From G963422445 sp963422445 (lineage in GTDB: Bacteria; Pseudomonadota; Alphaproteobacteria; Thalassobaculales; Thalassobaculaceae), in contig OY729512.2 of the NCBI GenBank assembly GCA_963422445.2, positions 2,728,001-2,792,000 of the forward strand: a stretch of 64,000 nucleotides of DNA, written 5' to 3'. Positions within the stretch are counted from its first letter, which is position 1; each line of letters starts with the position of its first letter. Below are positions 35,664 to 44,959 of this stretch, one piece after another. The position numbers and the translations under genes are program-made. Below the pieces are notes generated by a model. It worked only from the letters and a program-made list of their open reading frames with translations. It searched no databases and was not told the DNA's origin.

Positions 35664-37250
35664 ATGGCTGCAGTTAGAAATATTCTCTTCATCATGTGCG
35701 ACCAACTGCGCGCCGACTATCTCTCCTGCTACGGCCATCCGCATCTTCAGACCCCTCACCTCGATGCCCTGGCGGATCGTGGCGTGACCTTTACACGGGC
35801 CTATTGTCAATCACCGATCTGCGGGCCGTCGCGGATGTCCTTCTATACCGGCCGCTACATGTTCACGCATGGGGCATCCTGGAATCATTATCCTCTGCGG
35901 GTCGACGAATGGACCATGGGGGATTATTTGCGTCCGCTTGGCCATCGGGTTGCGCTTGTCGGCAAGACACATATGGCAGCCGATCGCGAAGGCATGGAAA
36001 AGGTGGGGCTGGAACCCTTGTCTGAGCTTGGGGTGTTGACGGCGGAATGCGGATTCGAGCCTTACGAACGTGATGACGGTTTGCACCCCGATGCGCTCGT
36101 CGATCCGAACCTGACCTATAATACCTTTCTGCGAAGCAAGGGCTATGCCGGTAGCAATCCTTGGCACACGGCAGCCAACTCGATTGACGATGTGGACGGC
36201 GACAGCCTGAGCGGTTGGTACTGGGGGCATTCGAACGGCAGCGCCAGAGTTCGTGAGGAGGACTCCGAGACTGCCTATATGACGGATCGGGCGATCGAGT
36301 TCATCACCGAAGCCGGCGAGCAGCCCTGGACCCTGCATCTCAGTTACATCAAGCCGCACTGGCCTTACATTGTTCCGGAGCCATATGCCTCGATGTATGG
36401 TCCCGAAGCGATCATCTCGGCGGTTCGCGACGAATTGGAACGACAGGATCCGCATCCTGTCCACGCGGCTTTCATGCGTCACAAAGACAGCCAAGTCTAT
36501 CTGCGGAAGGATGCGCGCGAAACCATCATCCCGGCCTATATGGGGCTGGTCAAACAGATCGACGACCATGTCGGGCGGCTCGTCATATTTCTGGAACGCT
36601 GCGGCCGTCTCGACGACACCATGATTGTCTTCACATCCGACCATGGTGACTATCTTGGTGATCACTGGCTCGGCGAGAAGGATCTGTTTCACGAACCGTC
36701 GATCCGTCTTCCGATGATCGTCGTTGATCCCGACGCCGCGGCCGATGCAACCCGCGGGCGACGCGATGACCGTTTTGTCGAGGCTATTGACCTGGTGCCG
36801 ACATTTGTCGAGGCGGCTGGCGGGGAGGTGCAGCCGCACCGTATGGAGGGGCGATCATTGTTGCCGCTGTTGCGCGGCGAGCCCGCCAGCTGGCGTGACC
36901 GTGTGGTTTGCGAAAGTGATTATTCCGGCCGCGCGGCACGTGCCGGCCTCGATCTCGATCCGTGGCAGGCCAGATCCTTCATGGTTCGGACTGACCGATG
37001 GAAATATGTCCTGCACCAGATTTTCGCGCCGCAGTTGTTCGATCTGCAGGAGGATCCGGACGAGTTCGTTGATCTTGGCGCCAGTGCGGAGCATGCAGGC
37101 ATCCGTGACGAACTGCACGAGGCACTCTTCGCGTGGATGCGTGACCGCCGATTGAGAGTGACTATCTCCGAGGACAGTATCCGGGCAAGGCCCACTGACG
37201 CGAGCGCGCGCGGAATCCTGATCGGGCACTGGAAACCTGGCGATATCTGA
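35664..37250 (+). CDS. sulfatase-family hydrolase (phosphonate monoester hydrolase/choline-sulfatase-like)
   Basis: 528 residues. The N-terminus NILFIMCDQLRADYLSCYG contains the metal-binding Asp. The formylglycine signature CGPSR is at residues 53-57 (SPICGPSRMSFYTGRY), so maturation by a formylglycine-generating enzyme is expected. LVGKTHMAADREG gives the Lys/His pair and FTSDHGDYLGDHWLGEKDLF the second metal and substrate residues. No signal peptide is seen, so it is probably cytoplasmic like phosphonate monoester hydrolases and many choline sulfatases. It starts 6 bp after the ligase stop, so it belongs to the same operon; it would release sulfate from an organic sulfate, or phosphonate from an ester. 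Confidence 0.9.
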   Translation: MAAVRNILFIMCDQLRADYLSCYGHPHLQTPHLDALADRGVTFTRAYCQSPICGPSRMSFYTGRYMFTHGASWNHYPLRVDEWTMGDYLRPLGHRVALVGKTHMAADREGMEKVGLEPLSELGVLTAECGFEPYERDDGLHPDALVDPNLTYNTFLRSKGYAGSNPWHTAANSIDDVDGDSLSGWYWGHSNGSARVREEDSETAYMTDRAIEFITEAGEQPWTLHLSYIKPHWPYIVPEPYASMYGPEAIISAVRDELERQDPHPVHAAFMRHKDSQVYLRKDARETIIPAYMGLVKQIDDHVGRLVIFLERCGRLDDTMIVFTSDHGDYLGDHWLGEKDLFHEPSIRLPMIVVDPDAAADATRGRRDDRFVEAIDLVPTFVEAAGGEVQPHRMEGRSLLPLLRGEPASWRDRVVCESDYSGRAARAGLDLDPWQARSFMVRTDRWKYVLHQIFAPQLFDLQEDPDEFVDLGASAEHAGIRDELHEALFAWMRDRRLRVTISEDSIRARPTDASARGILIGHWKPGDI

Positions 37251-37280
37251 CGGATCCGCGCTGTTATCGGATCGCGAATC

Positions 37281-38285
37281 TCAGTCGACCAGGAACTCAA
37301 GGTTCTGGCAGTTCCGGGTGGTGCCATCACGCAGGCGCTGGGCGACCGTCGCGATCGCCTTGGATCGGAGATCATGGAGGCCCGCCGGGCTGTAGAATGC
37401 GGCATGCGGTGTGATGATCAGCCGGCCCTCGAGCCACGGCTCACGCGCCATGTAGGCCTTGACCAAGGGATGACCGGTATCTGCCGGTTCTATGGGCAGG
37501 ACATCAAGTGCGGCTCCGGCTGGCTGGCCCGCCCGCAAGCCCTCGTAGAGGGCGTTAAGGTCGACAATCGGACCACGGGCGGTATTGATCAGAACGGCGG
37601 AGGGTTTCATGCGGCCGAGCAGGTCCGCATTGACCATGCCGGTGGTCTCGCCGGTGTTCGGGGCGTGGATGCTGATGGTATCGGCGGTTTCGAACAATTC
37701 GTTCGCCGTTGCCAGGCGCTTGTAGCCGACCGAAAGATCGGTGCCGTCCGGCAGATACGGATCGTGAAACACGACATGCATGTCGAAAGCGGCGGCTCGG
37801 CGGGCTGCCGCAAGGCCGATCCGGCCCATGCCGAGCACACCGAAGGTACGTCCGCGCAATCGGTCGATACACGGGCTTTCGACATAACGCCAAAGACCGT
37901 TCGGATCCTGGCGCATACGGTCAGGGTAGCGGTCGAGACCGCGCCGCAGCGCCAGCATCAGTGACAGGGCGTGATCGGCGACCTCGGTCGTGCCGTAGTC
38001 AGGAACCGTGCAGACGGCGATGCTGCGCTCACCGAGGGCTTTGAGATCAAGCCCGTCGAAACCGACACCGCCCCGGACTACGATCCGGGCGCGCTGCAGT
38101 TTGGGCAACGCGGCCATGACCGCTGCGGTGCCGCGATAGGTCACGATGCCATCTGCCCGGGCCCAGGCCTCGTCGGTGACATCGTCCTGATGGCTGAAGA
38201 ATTCGAGCTCGAAATCCGGCCCGACCGCGTCTTGTTCGACATGTTCGTCGCCGGCGGTATGCCGATCGGTGATCAGGATGCGCAT
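37281..38285 (-). CDS. NAD-dependent D-2-hydroxyacid dehydrogenase (C-terminal-binding-protein-like)
   Basis: 334 residues. GVLGMGRIGLAAARRAAAF is the Rossmann glycine motif near residue 150, followed by HVVFHDPYLPDG. Catalytic segments are NTARGPIVDLNALYEG (Arg) and ITPHAAFYSPAG (His). The N-terminal MRILITDRHTAGDEHVEQ is the substrate domain. It converges with the sulfatase gene over 30 bp and is the last gene of a minus-strand trio with the VOC protein and the O-methyltransferase. It is a second member of the 2-hydroxyacid dehydrogenase family in the window but only distantly similar to 14066-15052. Confidence 0.92.
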   Translation of the reverse strand: MRILITDRHTAGDEHVEQDAVGPDFELEFFSHQDDVTDEAWARADGIVTYRGTAAVMAALPKLQRARIVVRGGVGFDGLDLKALGERSIAVCTVPDYGTTEVADHALSLMLALRRGLDRYPDRMRQDPNGLWRYVESPCIDRLRGRTFGVLGMGRIGLAAARRAAAFDMHVVFHDPYLPDGTDLSVGYKRLATANELFETADTISIHAPNTGETTGMVNADLLGRMKPSAVLINTARGPIVDLNALYEGLRAGQPAGAALDVLPIEPADTGHPLVKAYMAREPWLEGRLIITPHAAFYSPAGLHDLRSKAIATVAQRLRDGTTRNCQNLEFLVD

Positions 38286-38328
38286 GCTGTTTGTGCCCTA
38301 TTTTCCACTAAAGTACCGGACTGTCCGG

Positions 38329-38757
38329 TCAGGTTGCCGCGTGATGGCCATCGCCGGGAATTTCCGCAAGTTCGATCAGCAGGTTGCCCATGGACTCCGG
38401 GTTGATGAAAACAATCCGGGCTCCGCCATGGCCGATGCGCGGTGTCTCGTCAATCAGTTTGACGTCCTTCTGTTTGAGTTCGGCGAGCGCCTCGTCGATG
38501 TCGTTGACCTCGAGGCAGATATGAAACAGTCCTTCACCATGGTCCGCGATCCATTGGCTGGTTTCGGTATCAGGACTGTCGGACTCGAGGAGTTCAAGGT
38601 AAGTTTCGCCAATCGGATACATGGCCAGCCGCGTGTTGTATTGCGGCAGATGTTCCTCATATTCCATCGTGATTCCGAGCTTGTTTTCGAAGATATCGCG
38701 CATTTTCTCCATGCTCTTGACCGCGATAGCGACATGTTCGACGCGTTTGAATTTCAT
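38329..38757 (-). CDS. VOC-family protein (methylmalonyl-CoA epimerase-like)
   Basis: 142 residues built of two beta-alpha-beta-beta-beta modules. Metal ligands are placed at VEHVAIAV (His), TYLELLES (Glu), GLFHICLEV (His) and GNLLIELAE (Glu), the order of methylmalonyl-CoA epimerase. Starts with ATG after gggaggg. It lies 43 bp upstream of the 2-hydroxyacid dehydrogenase gene and 128 bp downstream of the O-methyltransferase gene. Epimerase activity is possible but VOC proteins vary widely, so the substrate is open. Confidence 0.85.
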   Translation of the reverse strand: MKFKRVEHVAIAVKSMEKMRDIFENKLGITMEYEEHLPQYNTRLAMYPIGETYLELLESDSPDTETSQWIADHGEGLFHICLEVNDIDEALAELKQKDVKLIDETPRIGHGGARIVFINPESMGNLLIELAEIPGDGHHAAT

Positions 38758-38885
38758 CAGATCACCCTCCCTGGTCGATAGTCGTCAGGATGCCACGGCC
38801 ACAGGCCGCCAACAATGGCCGGCGAACATGATCATCGTCTGCGGAACAGCCGGCGTCCCGTTGTGGCCGTCACGTTGCCAGCTGC

Positions 38886-39908
38886 TTACGCATGATGCGG
38901 CTTGCGCCCGACCATGACCCTGGTCATGCCGGCGATCAGTCTGGCATTGCTGACGACCTCGAAACCGGCACCGGTCATCTTTTGATCGAGGAACCCCGGC
39001 GTCAGGCCAATACCGTCCGGTGTATAGACCATATGCTGGAGTTGCCATAGGGCGGCAAGAGGCGGGCCGGCGCGTTCGTCAGTCACCATGAAATCATGAA
39101 CGGCAAGCAATCCGCCCGGTTTCAGAACATGATAGGCCTCTTCGCAAAGGCCCGATATCGTGTTGGCCGGAACCCCGGACAGCAGGTAGCTCATCAACAC
39201 GACATCCTGATCCTGCGGCCAGTCATGTTCGGTGCCGTCGGTGGCGATAAACGAGATCCGGTCCTCCAGGTCTTCCTCGGCGACGAATTTGAGGCCGACC
39301 TCGATGACATTGGGAAAATCGATAACGGTTGCCTGCAGGTTCGGATAGCGTTTGCAGAACATGATCGAGAACGCTCCGGATCCACCACCGACATCGAGCA
39401 GCGTTGTGGCGTCCGGGCCGAGTTCCAGTTTCTTTGCGAGAACCGCGCCAGGGCCCAGCGAGCCGGAATGTTGCGACCGGCTGAACAATTCGGCCTGGGT
39501 CTTGTCTGCCATCCAGTCGACATAGCTCGCATAGGCGACCTCATCGGTTTCGCCGACCAGCACCTTGTCGAGGTTGGCCATGAACGGATACATCTGACGG
39601 TCGATCTGATAACGCAGATAATCGCCGAAGTAGTTCGGATTCTCGCGGACCAGGTATTGATCGCTTGCCGGGCTGTTCGCAATGTGGTTGTCCTGTCGTG
39701 TCAGCAGGCCGAGAGCAACCAGTGCGGTAATGAGTGTTTCGAGACGTTGCTCGACAACTCCAAGCGAATCGGTGAGGTCCGGCACGGTTTTCGGTCCGTC
39801 GGCGAGAGCGCCGAAAATATCGATGTGGAGGGAAGCAAAAAGGGCTTTCGAGGCCATGAAGCCGAAGGCAATGGCCGAGATATTGTCTGCGGATTCGAGC
39901 GGTTTCAT
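38886..39908 (-). CDS. SAM-dependent O-methyltransferase (dimerisation domain plus methyltransferase domain)
   Basis: 340 residues from ATG (MKPLESADNISAIAFGFM) after aggaacc; the frame also opens upstream. A winged-helix dimerisation domain covers about residues 10-90 (VPDLTDSLGVVEQRLETLI). The SAM-binding motif is LLDVGGGSGAFSIMF near residue 185, and VLKPGGLLAVHDFM near 275 is the post-I region of the acetylserotonin/hydroxyneurosporene methyltransferase type. It is divergent from the CoA-transferase genes over about 270 bp. With the VOC protein and hydroxyacid dehydrogenase it may tailor or demethylate a small metabolite; no pathway is proven. Confidence 0.88.
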   Translation of the reverse strand: MKPLESADNISAIAFGFMASKALFASLHIDIFGALADGPKTVPDLTDSLGVVEQRLETLITALVALGLLTRQDNHIANSPASDQYLVRENPNYFGDYLRYQIDRQMYPFMANLDKVLVGETDEVAYASYVDWMADKTQAELFSRSQHSGSLGPGAVLAKKLELGPDATTLLDVGGGSGAFSIMFCKRYPNLQATVIDFPNVIEVGLKFVAEEDLEDRISFIATDGTEHDWPQDQDVVLMSYLLSGVPANTISGLCEEAYHVLKPGGLLAVHDFMVTDERAGPPLAALWQLQHMVYTPDGIGLTPGFLDQKMTGAGFEVVSNARLIAGMTRVMVGRKPHHA

Positions 39909-40181
39909 CGTCGGTTCCTGTGTTTGCAAATTGTGGCAGGCCGGCAGTGGCACTGGATGCTGGGCAAAATCGGTTGTCTGATCAAGAAATTTCTCCAAAA
40001 ACGACCTCGGTGTCGCAAATTCGACAGTGACCGGGGCTTGCGAGCACGTTGAAGAGTGACAAATTCACGGGGACGATGCGGTTGGTGATGCGCCCGCCGG
40101 GGGATTGTGCGACATAGAGGGCGTGAGTCTGGCAGGGTGGGATTCTGGAAACATCCTGCATTCGGTTACGGGAGGAACAGG

Positions 40182-40877
40182 ATGAGCAAAGTTTACCAGG
40201 ATGCCGCGAGTGCGCTCGACGGTCTTCTTTTCGACGGCATGAGCATTGCGGCGGGTGGGTTCGGACTTTGTGGCATACCCGAGAATCTCATCCAGGCGAT
40301 CAGGGATGCCGGCGTGAAGAATCTCACGATCGCATCCAACAATGCCGGCGTCGGTGATTTCGGCCTCGGGCTGTTGTTGCAGGACAAGCAGGTCAGGAAG
40401 ATGATCGCGTCCTACGTCGGCGAGAACGACCTGTTCATGCAGCAATATCTCGCGGACGAACTGGAAATCGAGTTCAACCCGCAGGGTACGCTGGCAGAAC
40501 GCCTGCGGGCCGGCGGCGCCGGAATCCCAGGCTTCTATACCGCAACGGGTGTCGGTACACAAATCGCGGACGGCAAGGAGCACAAGGATTTTGACGGCAA
40601 GACCTATATCCTTGAGCGCGGTCTGAGGATGGACATTGCCATCGTCAAGGCGTGGATGGGCGATGAGCAGGGCAATCTGACCTATCGCAAGACCGCGATG
40701 AACTTCAATCCCGACTGCGCGGCAGCCGGAAAGATCACCATTGCCGAGGTCGAGCAGATGGTTCCGGTCGGAATGCTCGATAAGATGGCGATCCATACCC
40801 CGGGCGTCTATGTTCAGAGAATTTTCCAGGGTGAACACGAAAAACGCATTGAACAGCGCACCACGCGCGCGGCTTGA
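40182..40877 (+). CDS. scoA: 3-oxoacid CoA-transferase subunit A
   Basis: 231 residues beginning MSKVYQDAASALDGLL after a strong gggaggaac site. The family features are GFGLCGIPENLIQAI near residue 24, TIASNNAGVGDFGLG near 50 and TGVGTQIADGKEHKDFDGK near 120. It transfers CoA between succinyl-CoA (or similar) and a 3-oxo acid such as acetoacetate, together with subunit B. Subunit B starts 14 bp downstream. The two genes follow the accessory metabolic island and could close a degradation route to acetyl-CoA. Confidence 0.93.
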   Translation: MSKVYQDAASALDGLLFDGMSIAAGGFGLCGIPENLIQAIRDAGVKNLTIASNNAGVGDFGLGLLLQDKQVRKMIASYVGENDLFMQQYLADELEIEFNPQGTLAERLRAGGAGIPGFYTATGVGTQIADGKEHKDFDGKTYILERGLRMDIAIVKAWMGDEQGNLTYRKTAMNFNPDCAAAGKITIAEVEQMVPVGMLDKMAIHTPGVYVQRIFQGEHEKRIEQRTTRAA

Positions 40878-40891
40878 CGGGAGACGAGACG

Positions 40892-41545
40892 ATGCCTTGG
40901 GATCGCAATCAGATGGCCGAACGGGCCGCCAGGGAACTTGAGGACGGATTTTACGTCAATCTTGGGATCGGCATCCCGACACTGGTTTCGAATTACGTTC
41001 CGGACGATTGCGACATCACGTTGCAGTCGGAGAACGGCATGCTCGGCATGGGACCGTTCCCGACCGAGAACGAAATCGATCCGGACCTCATCAATGCCGG
41101 CAAGCAGACCGTGACGGAACTTGACCGCACGAGCTATTTCGAGTCATCGACCAGTTTCGCGATGATCCGCGGTGGTCATATCAACCTGTCCATTCTGGGC
41201 GCCATGGAAGTCTCGGAAGAGGGCGATCTTGCCAACTGGATGATTCCGGGCCGTCTGGTCAAGGGCATGGGCGGGGCCATGGATCTTGTCGCCGGCGTGC
41301 AGCGAATCGTCGTGATCATGGATCACGCCAACAAGAAGGGTGAATCGAAGCTGCTCAAGAAATGCACCTTGCCGCTGACGGGCAAGGGCGTTGTTGACCG
41401 GATCATCACCAATCTCGGCGTTTTCGATGTCGTCGCAGGCGGCATCCAGTTGGTCGAACTGGCGCCGGACGTCACCATGGACGAGGTGCGTCAATCGACC
41501 GAAGCGACATTGATTGCCGCGGAGGCAACCGGGTCCGCCGATTGA
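40892..41545 (+). CDS. scoB: 3-oxoacid CoA-transferase subunit B
   Basis: 217 residues from ATG (MPWDRNQMAERAARELE); an in-frame start 18 bp earlier overlaps scoA. LQSENGMLGMGPFP contains the catalytic glutamate (about Glu47) that forms the glutamyl-CoA intermediate. VNLGIGIPTLVSNY and GGHINLSILGAMEVS are further family motifs. Full length for subunit B. Works as a heterodimer or heterotetramer with ScoA. Confidence 0.93.
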   Translation: MPWDRNQMAERAARELEDGFYVNLGIGIPTLVSNYVPDDCDITLQSENGMLGMGPFPTENEIDPDLINAGKQTVTELDRTSYFESSTSFAMIRGGHINLSILGAMEVSEEGDLANWMIPGRLVKGMGGAMDLVAGVQRIVVIMDHANKKGESKLLKKCTLPLTGKGVVDRIITNLGVFDVVAGGIQLVELAPDVTMDEVRQSTEATLIAAEATGSAD

Positions 41546-41814
41546 CGGCGGAGTGTAACGGTTTGGCGAGATCGTGACTGTCAATGCGTGTTCCGGCAAT
41601 GCGAAGACCGTCGAGGTCGGGGCAGGATCCTGAAGGCTGTCAGACCAATACCCGTTAATCTTGGCCAGTTGCGGGGAAACTTCAGTCCGGAGTTTATCCG
41701 GGGGCGGCTGAACTTGTGAACACCGGGCCGTGTGATGGCCTCTTGGGTTTCCGCATGGAGATTATATATTGGGGTTTGACGGCGCACTGATGCAGTTTCG
41801 GTTTGGTTCGCCAA

Positions 41815-43628
41815 CTACCTCTTGGTCTTGGGTCTGTACCCGAGCAGCGCCTTGGCCCCTTGCCGAGGCGACGCGCCTTGGTAGTCGGTGGGATAAACCT
41901 TCGGCTTGTCCTCAGCATCCTTGCCTTCGTAGGCCCCGTCGATCTGGGCCATGGTCTGCTTAAGGGCTTCGGCCTCCTGCTGCTCAGCGTCCACTCTTTG
42001 CCTCATCGCGTCCCGCACCTCGCTGACGCAATCCCACTGTTCCGAAAGCGACAGCTTGGGAATGGGGAAATCCATGATGTGCTTCTTGTAGATGTGCGGC
42101 TGCCCGGTGCCCTGCTGGCGACCGTAACACTTCCTCCTGCCGCCAAGCGTAGCCCGCGTCGGCGCCTGACTTGCTCACGGTAAAGCACTGCCCTTCTGCG
42201 TTCGACTTGTCGTGCGTGTCCGCGGCCTCCGGCAATCACCCGGAAGGGTCCGGGAGTCGCGTCGGCCTCAGTGATGGTCTTTCCGTTGGCGATCGACGCA
42301 ACCGCGCCCAAGGACACGGCGTCGCTGCCTGAGGGAACGCTCCATGACCTGCTGTGCCCGTCCTGCACGCGCACTACCTCAACGCCCTTCGGGCAGTCGT
42401 CGGGCGGGCCGTCCGAATCCCGGTAGAAGAACAGGAACTCGTCCCTGTCGATGGAAGCGCCCTTCGCCTTTTCGCCACTGATGCTCGCACGATAGTACCA
42501 CTCCGTTTTCCGCTCGCCCTTGTCCGTAAGGTACAGCACATTGGTTCCTGCATCCGTGTAGGGCGCGCCCCGTGAAAGGGTGGCGATGATGCGCACCCGG
42601 CATTCCGCGAACAGGCGGTCCCAAAGCCCTTCGTGCTCCTGATTGACCACCAATCCTTCGGGCAGGACGATTGCCCCCCCTCTCCGTGCCGCAGAACGGG
42701 TCGCAAATCGTGTTGCCGAACCGAGGATTCAGCAACTGGACCATAAACCACACCACCGACCTCGGCGTGACGTACTCGCCAAGGTCGGTGGTGACCGCCG
42801 TGGTGCGGCTCAGGAAATGCTCGAAGGCAACGCCCTTCAAGTCCTCATCCACGCCCTGCAGGTGAAGCGGGTTCGGTTCCTGAGCGATCCGCTTGAGCGC
42901 AGGGCCGTTCACCCGCGTTTCCGACAGTACGTCGCTGTCGTGGCGTTTCTTCAAGCTGTCAATGACAAAGTCGTTCAGGTAGCCCGGCAGGTCATCGTCA
43001 CGCTTGCTCAGCAGTTCGCTCCAGGTGCGGTTCTCCGCGTCGCGTTCGCTAATCAGCTTGAGGAAGAGGATATTGGCGAATTCGGTGAACCTCTCAAGTC
43101 CGGCGCGGATCCCAGCCTGGCGCAGAACGTTGTTCAGGCTCTCGAACACGCTGATCAACTGCGCCCGCGATCCGATCACCCGACGGGGCACGGTGAAGAC
43201 GTTGTTGCTGCGATCCTGGCAGAACTTCCGAAGGCCAGAAGGGGGCAGCGGTTCCGTGACTTCGAGATTGTTGAGGAACATCAGCTTGCCGGTTGGCGCG
43301 TGAAGAGACCTGAACGTTGGCCCGTTGCAGGCAAACACGAAGTCGCAGCCTATGCGACCGGCGTAGTCCATGCCCTGCTCGAACGCGCTCTCAATCGAAA
43401 CCATGGGCTTCTCGGCCTCCAGAACGGCCACGGGAACGCTGTCGGAAAAAAGAACCTGGTCGGGGGACAGTCCCTTCATGTTGCGGCGCTGCACCGCGCT
43501 AGGCCGCCTCATCACCGAACGCTCAACGAAAACGTCCCTGTCGGGGACTGCGGGTCAAGCGTCCAGCCCTGGGCCGACAGCCTCTGGTCAATCTGCTGCC
43601 GGACTTCCGCATCCACCAGGTTGATCAT
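41815..43628 (-). pseudogene. restriction-methylase-specificity fusion (type I-like / type IIG-like), decayed passenger gene
   Basis: It starts MINLVDAEVRQQIDQRLS at an ATG overlapping the transposase TGA. After a frameshift near 43560 it has RDVFVERSVMRRP, then LSPDQVLFSDSVPVAVLEAE and FVFACNGPTFRSL, the HsdR-type PD-(D/E)xK nuclease region. An HsdM part follows: GLERFTEFANILFLKLISER, GVAFEHFLSRT, then DLGEYVTPRSVVWFMVQLL and CDPFCGT. The block holding NPPY is deleted at a G run near 42690, and the frame changes into GAIVLPEGLVVNQE. A target-recognition part (AEGQCFTVSKSGADAG, MDFPIPKLSLSEQWD) and a coiled coil (AEQQEAEALKQTMAQ) end it at 41815. Inactive as it stands. Confidence 0.82.
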
Positions 43629-44604
43629 GGCGACCAGGGCCGGGCGAAGGAGGCAAGCCCATTGTCGGCAACGAGTTTGTCGTAGGGAAAGAACCTCCCT
43701 GATCTTCCCGATGCGACAGAGGCCATTTGGCGTAGGGTGCTCTGTTCCCGGATGTTGTGCCGACCGGCGAACTCCTGAACGTAGCGGTTCAGGTGCTTGG
43801 GACTGAGCTTGTGGAAGGTGCCCGTGTGCGACCGCTTGAGCATCGACCAGAAGCTCTCAACGTTGTTGGTGCGGACCTCGCCCCGGACGTACTCGTTGAC
43901 GCTGTGCCTGACGCTCTCATGCCGGTAGCCGTTGAATGCCGTGGGCCGGCGGCGGTACGCCAAAGCGTCATCGGTGTAGATCGCCGCGCCGTCCCTTGCC
44001 TTGGATTCGACGAAGGGAATCAGCATCTGCGCATCGGTGACGTCAACCGCCTTGGCGACCACCTTGTTGCTGTTCCGGTTCTTGGCCCCAACCACCGCAG
44101 CCTTGCCAACCGCGCCGCGCCCAGTGTCCTTGAGTGACTTGCGCTTGCCGCCAACATAGGGTTCATCGACGTCAACCGGGCCGTCGAACTCGTCCGTGCC
44201 CTGGTTGGCGAACGCCTCGCGTATGCGCTGCTGCATGAACCACACGGTCTTTTGGGTTATTCCCAAGTCCCGGTGCAGCTTTATTGACGACATGCCCTTG
44301 AGTGAGGTGGTATCGAGGTAGATGGCATAAACCCACTTGAGCAGGGAAAGGGGGGAGGGGAGCCGACCATGACAGTGCCAGTCTTGATGCTGAAGTACTT
44401 GCGGCATTCCCGGCAGTGGTACGGCATCTTGGCATGGGAGCATTCGTGCGTGTCCATGCTGCCGCATCTGGGGCAGTGCCGAGTGCCGTCCGGCCAAAGG
44501 ATTTGCTCGAACCACTTGCGGGCGGCCAACTCGTCGGGGAACATCTCCTGCAATTCGAACAGGGTGCTGCCTTTGCGATGCGCTTTGCCGGGTGCCTTGG
44601 TCAC
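43625..44604 (-). pseudogene. IS1595-family transposase of the RM-bearing transposon, one frameshift
   Basis: A GTG start gives TKAPGKAHRKGSTLFELQEM. The zinc ribbon is CPRCGSMDTHECSH ... CRECRKYFSIKTGTVM. A frameshift in a C/G run near 44355 leads to LLKWVYAIYLDTTSLKGMSS and KLHRDLGITQKTVWFMQQR. The DDE core runs from FDGPVDVDEPYVGGKRK to IYTDDALAY and NNVESFWSMLKRSHTGTFH, with complete catalytic residues. Only one lesion separates it from an active gene. The stop TGA (43625-43627) overlaps the passenger's ATG. Confidence 0.88.
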
Positions 44605-44959
44605 TGTTGAATCTCTCAACCGATGCAGAAAGTATAGCCAAAGGACAGATGGTCATCAAACCCAATATATAATCCCCTTCCGCATCGTTCATATCGCCAC
44701 GTATATCGACAGTGTTCCAGAGACTGAAAACTCCGAACACGACCAGATCCACCGGGATCACTGCCAGACATCCGACGCGCCCGGTACGCCCTCCAGATAA
44801 CCGTAACCGGCAGCAAAGACAGCCGGCCGCAATGGGGTCGCGCTGCGCTATACGGTATGTTGCGTGCTGAATGGATTGTATGGCGGGCGAACACCCGCCG
44901 TAATGCCGGTCGGGCAAGGCTACAGTCTGCGGAGCGATCACGCTGCATCCTGGCCCCTG

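Larger units (their letters stand above)
41757..44677 (-). mobile_element. IS1595-type transposon (2921 bp) with a restriction-modification passenger
   Basis: The left end ggagattatatattgggg and right end (complement ggggattatatattgggt) are inverted repeats, flanked by an 8-bp duplication ttccgcat at 41749-41756 and 44678-44685. On the minus strand it carries an IS1595-family transposase followed directly by a nuclease-methylase-specificity fusion gene. Both genes are frameshifted. The 8-bp duplication and shared termini prove that the whole 2.9 kb moved as a unit. Confidence 0.9.

Noticed and set aside
43625..44604. Programmed frameshifting in the IS1595 transposase
   Set aside because: IS1595 transposases normally come from one frame, the intact copy at 23290-24219 needs none, and no slippery heptamer with a downstream structure is clear.
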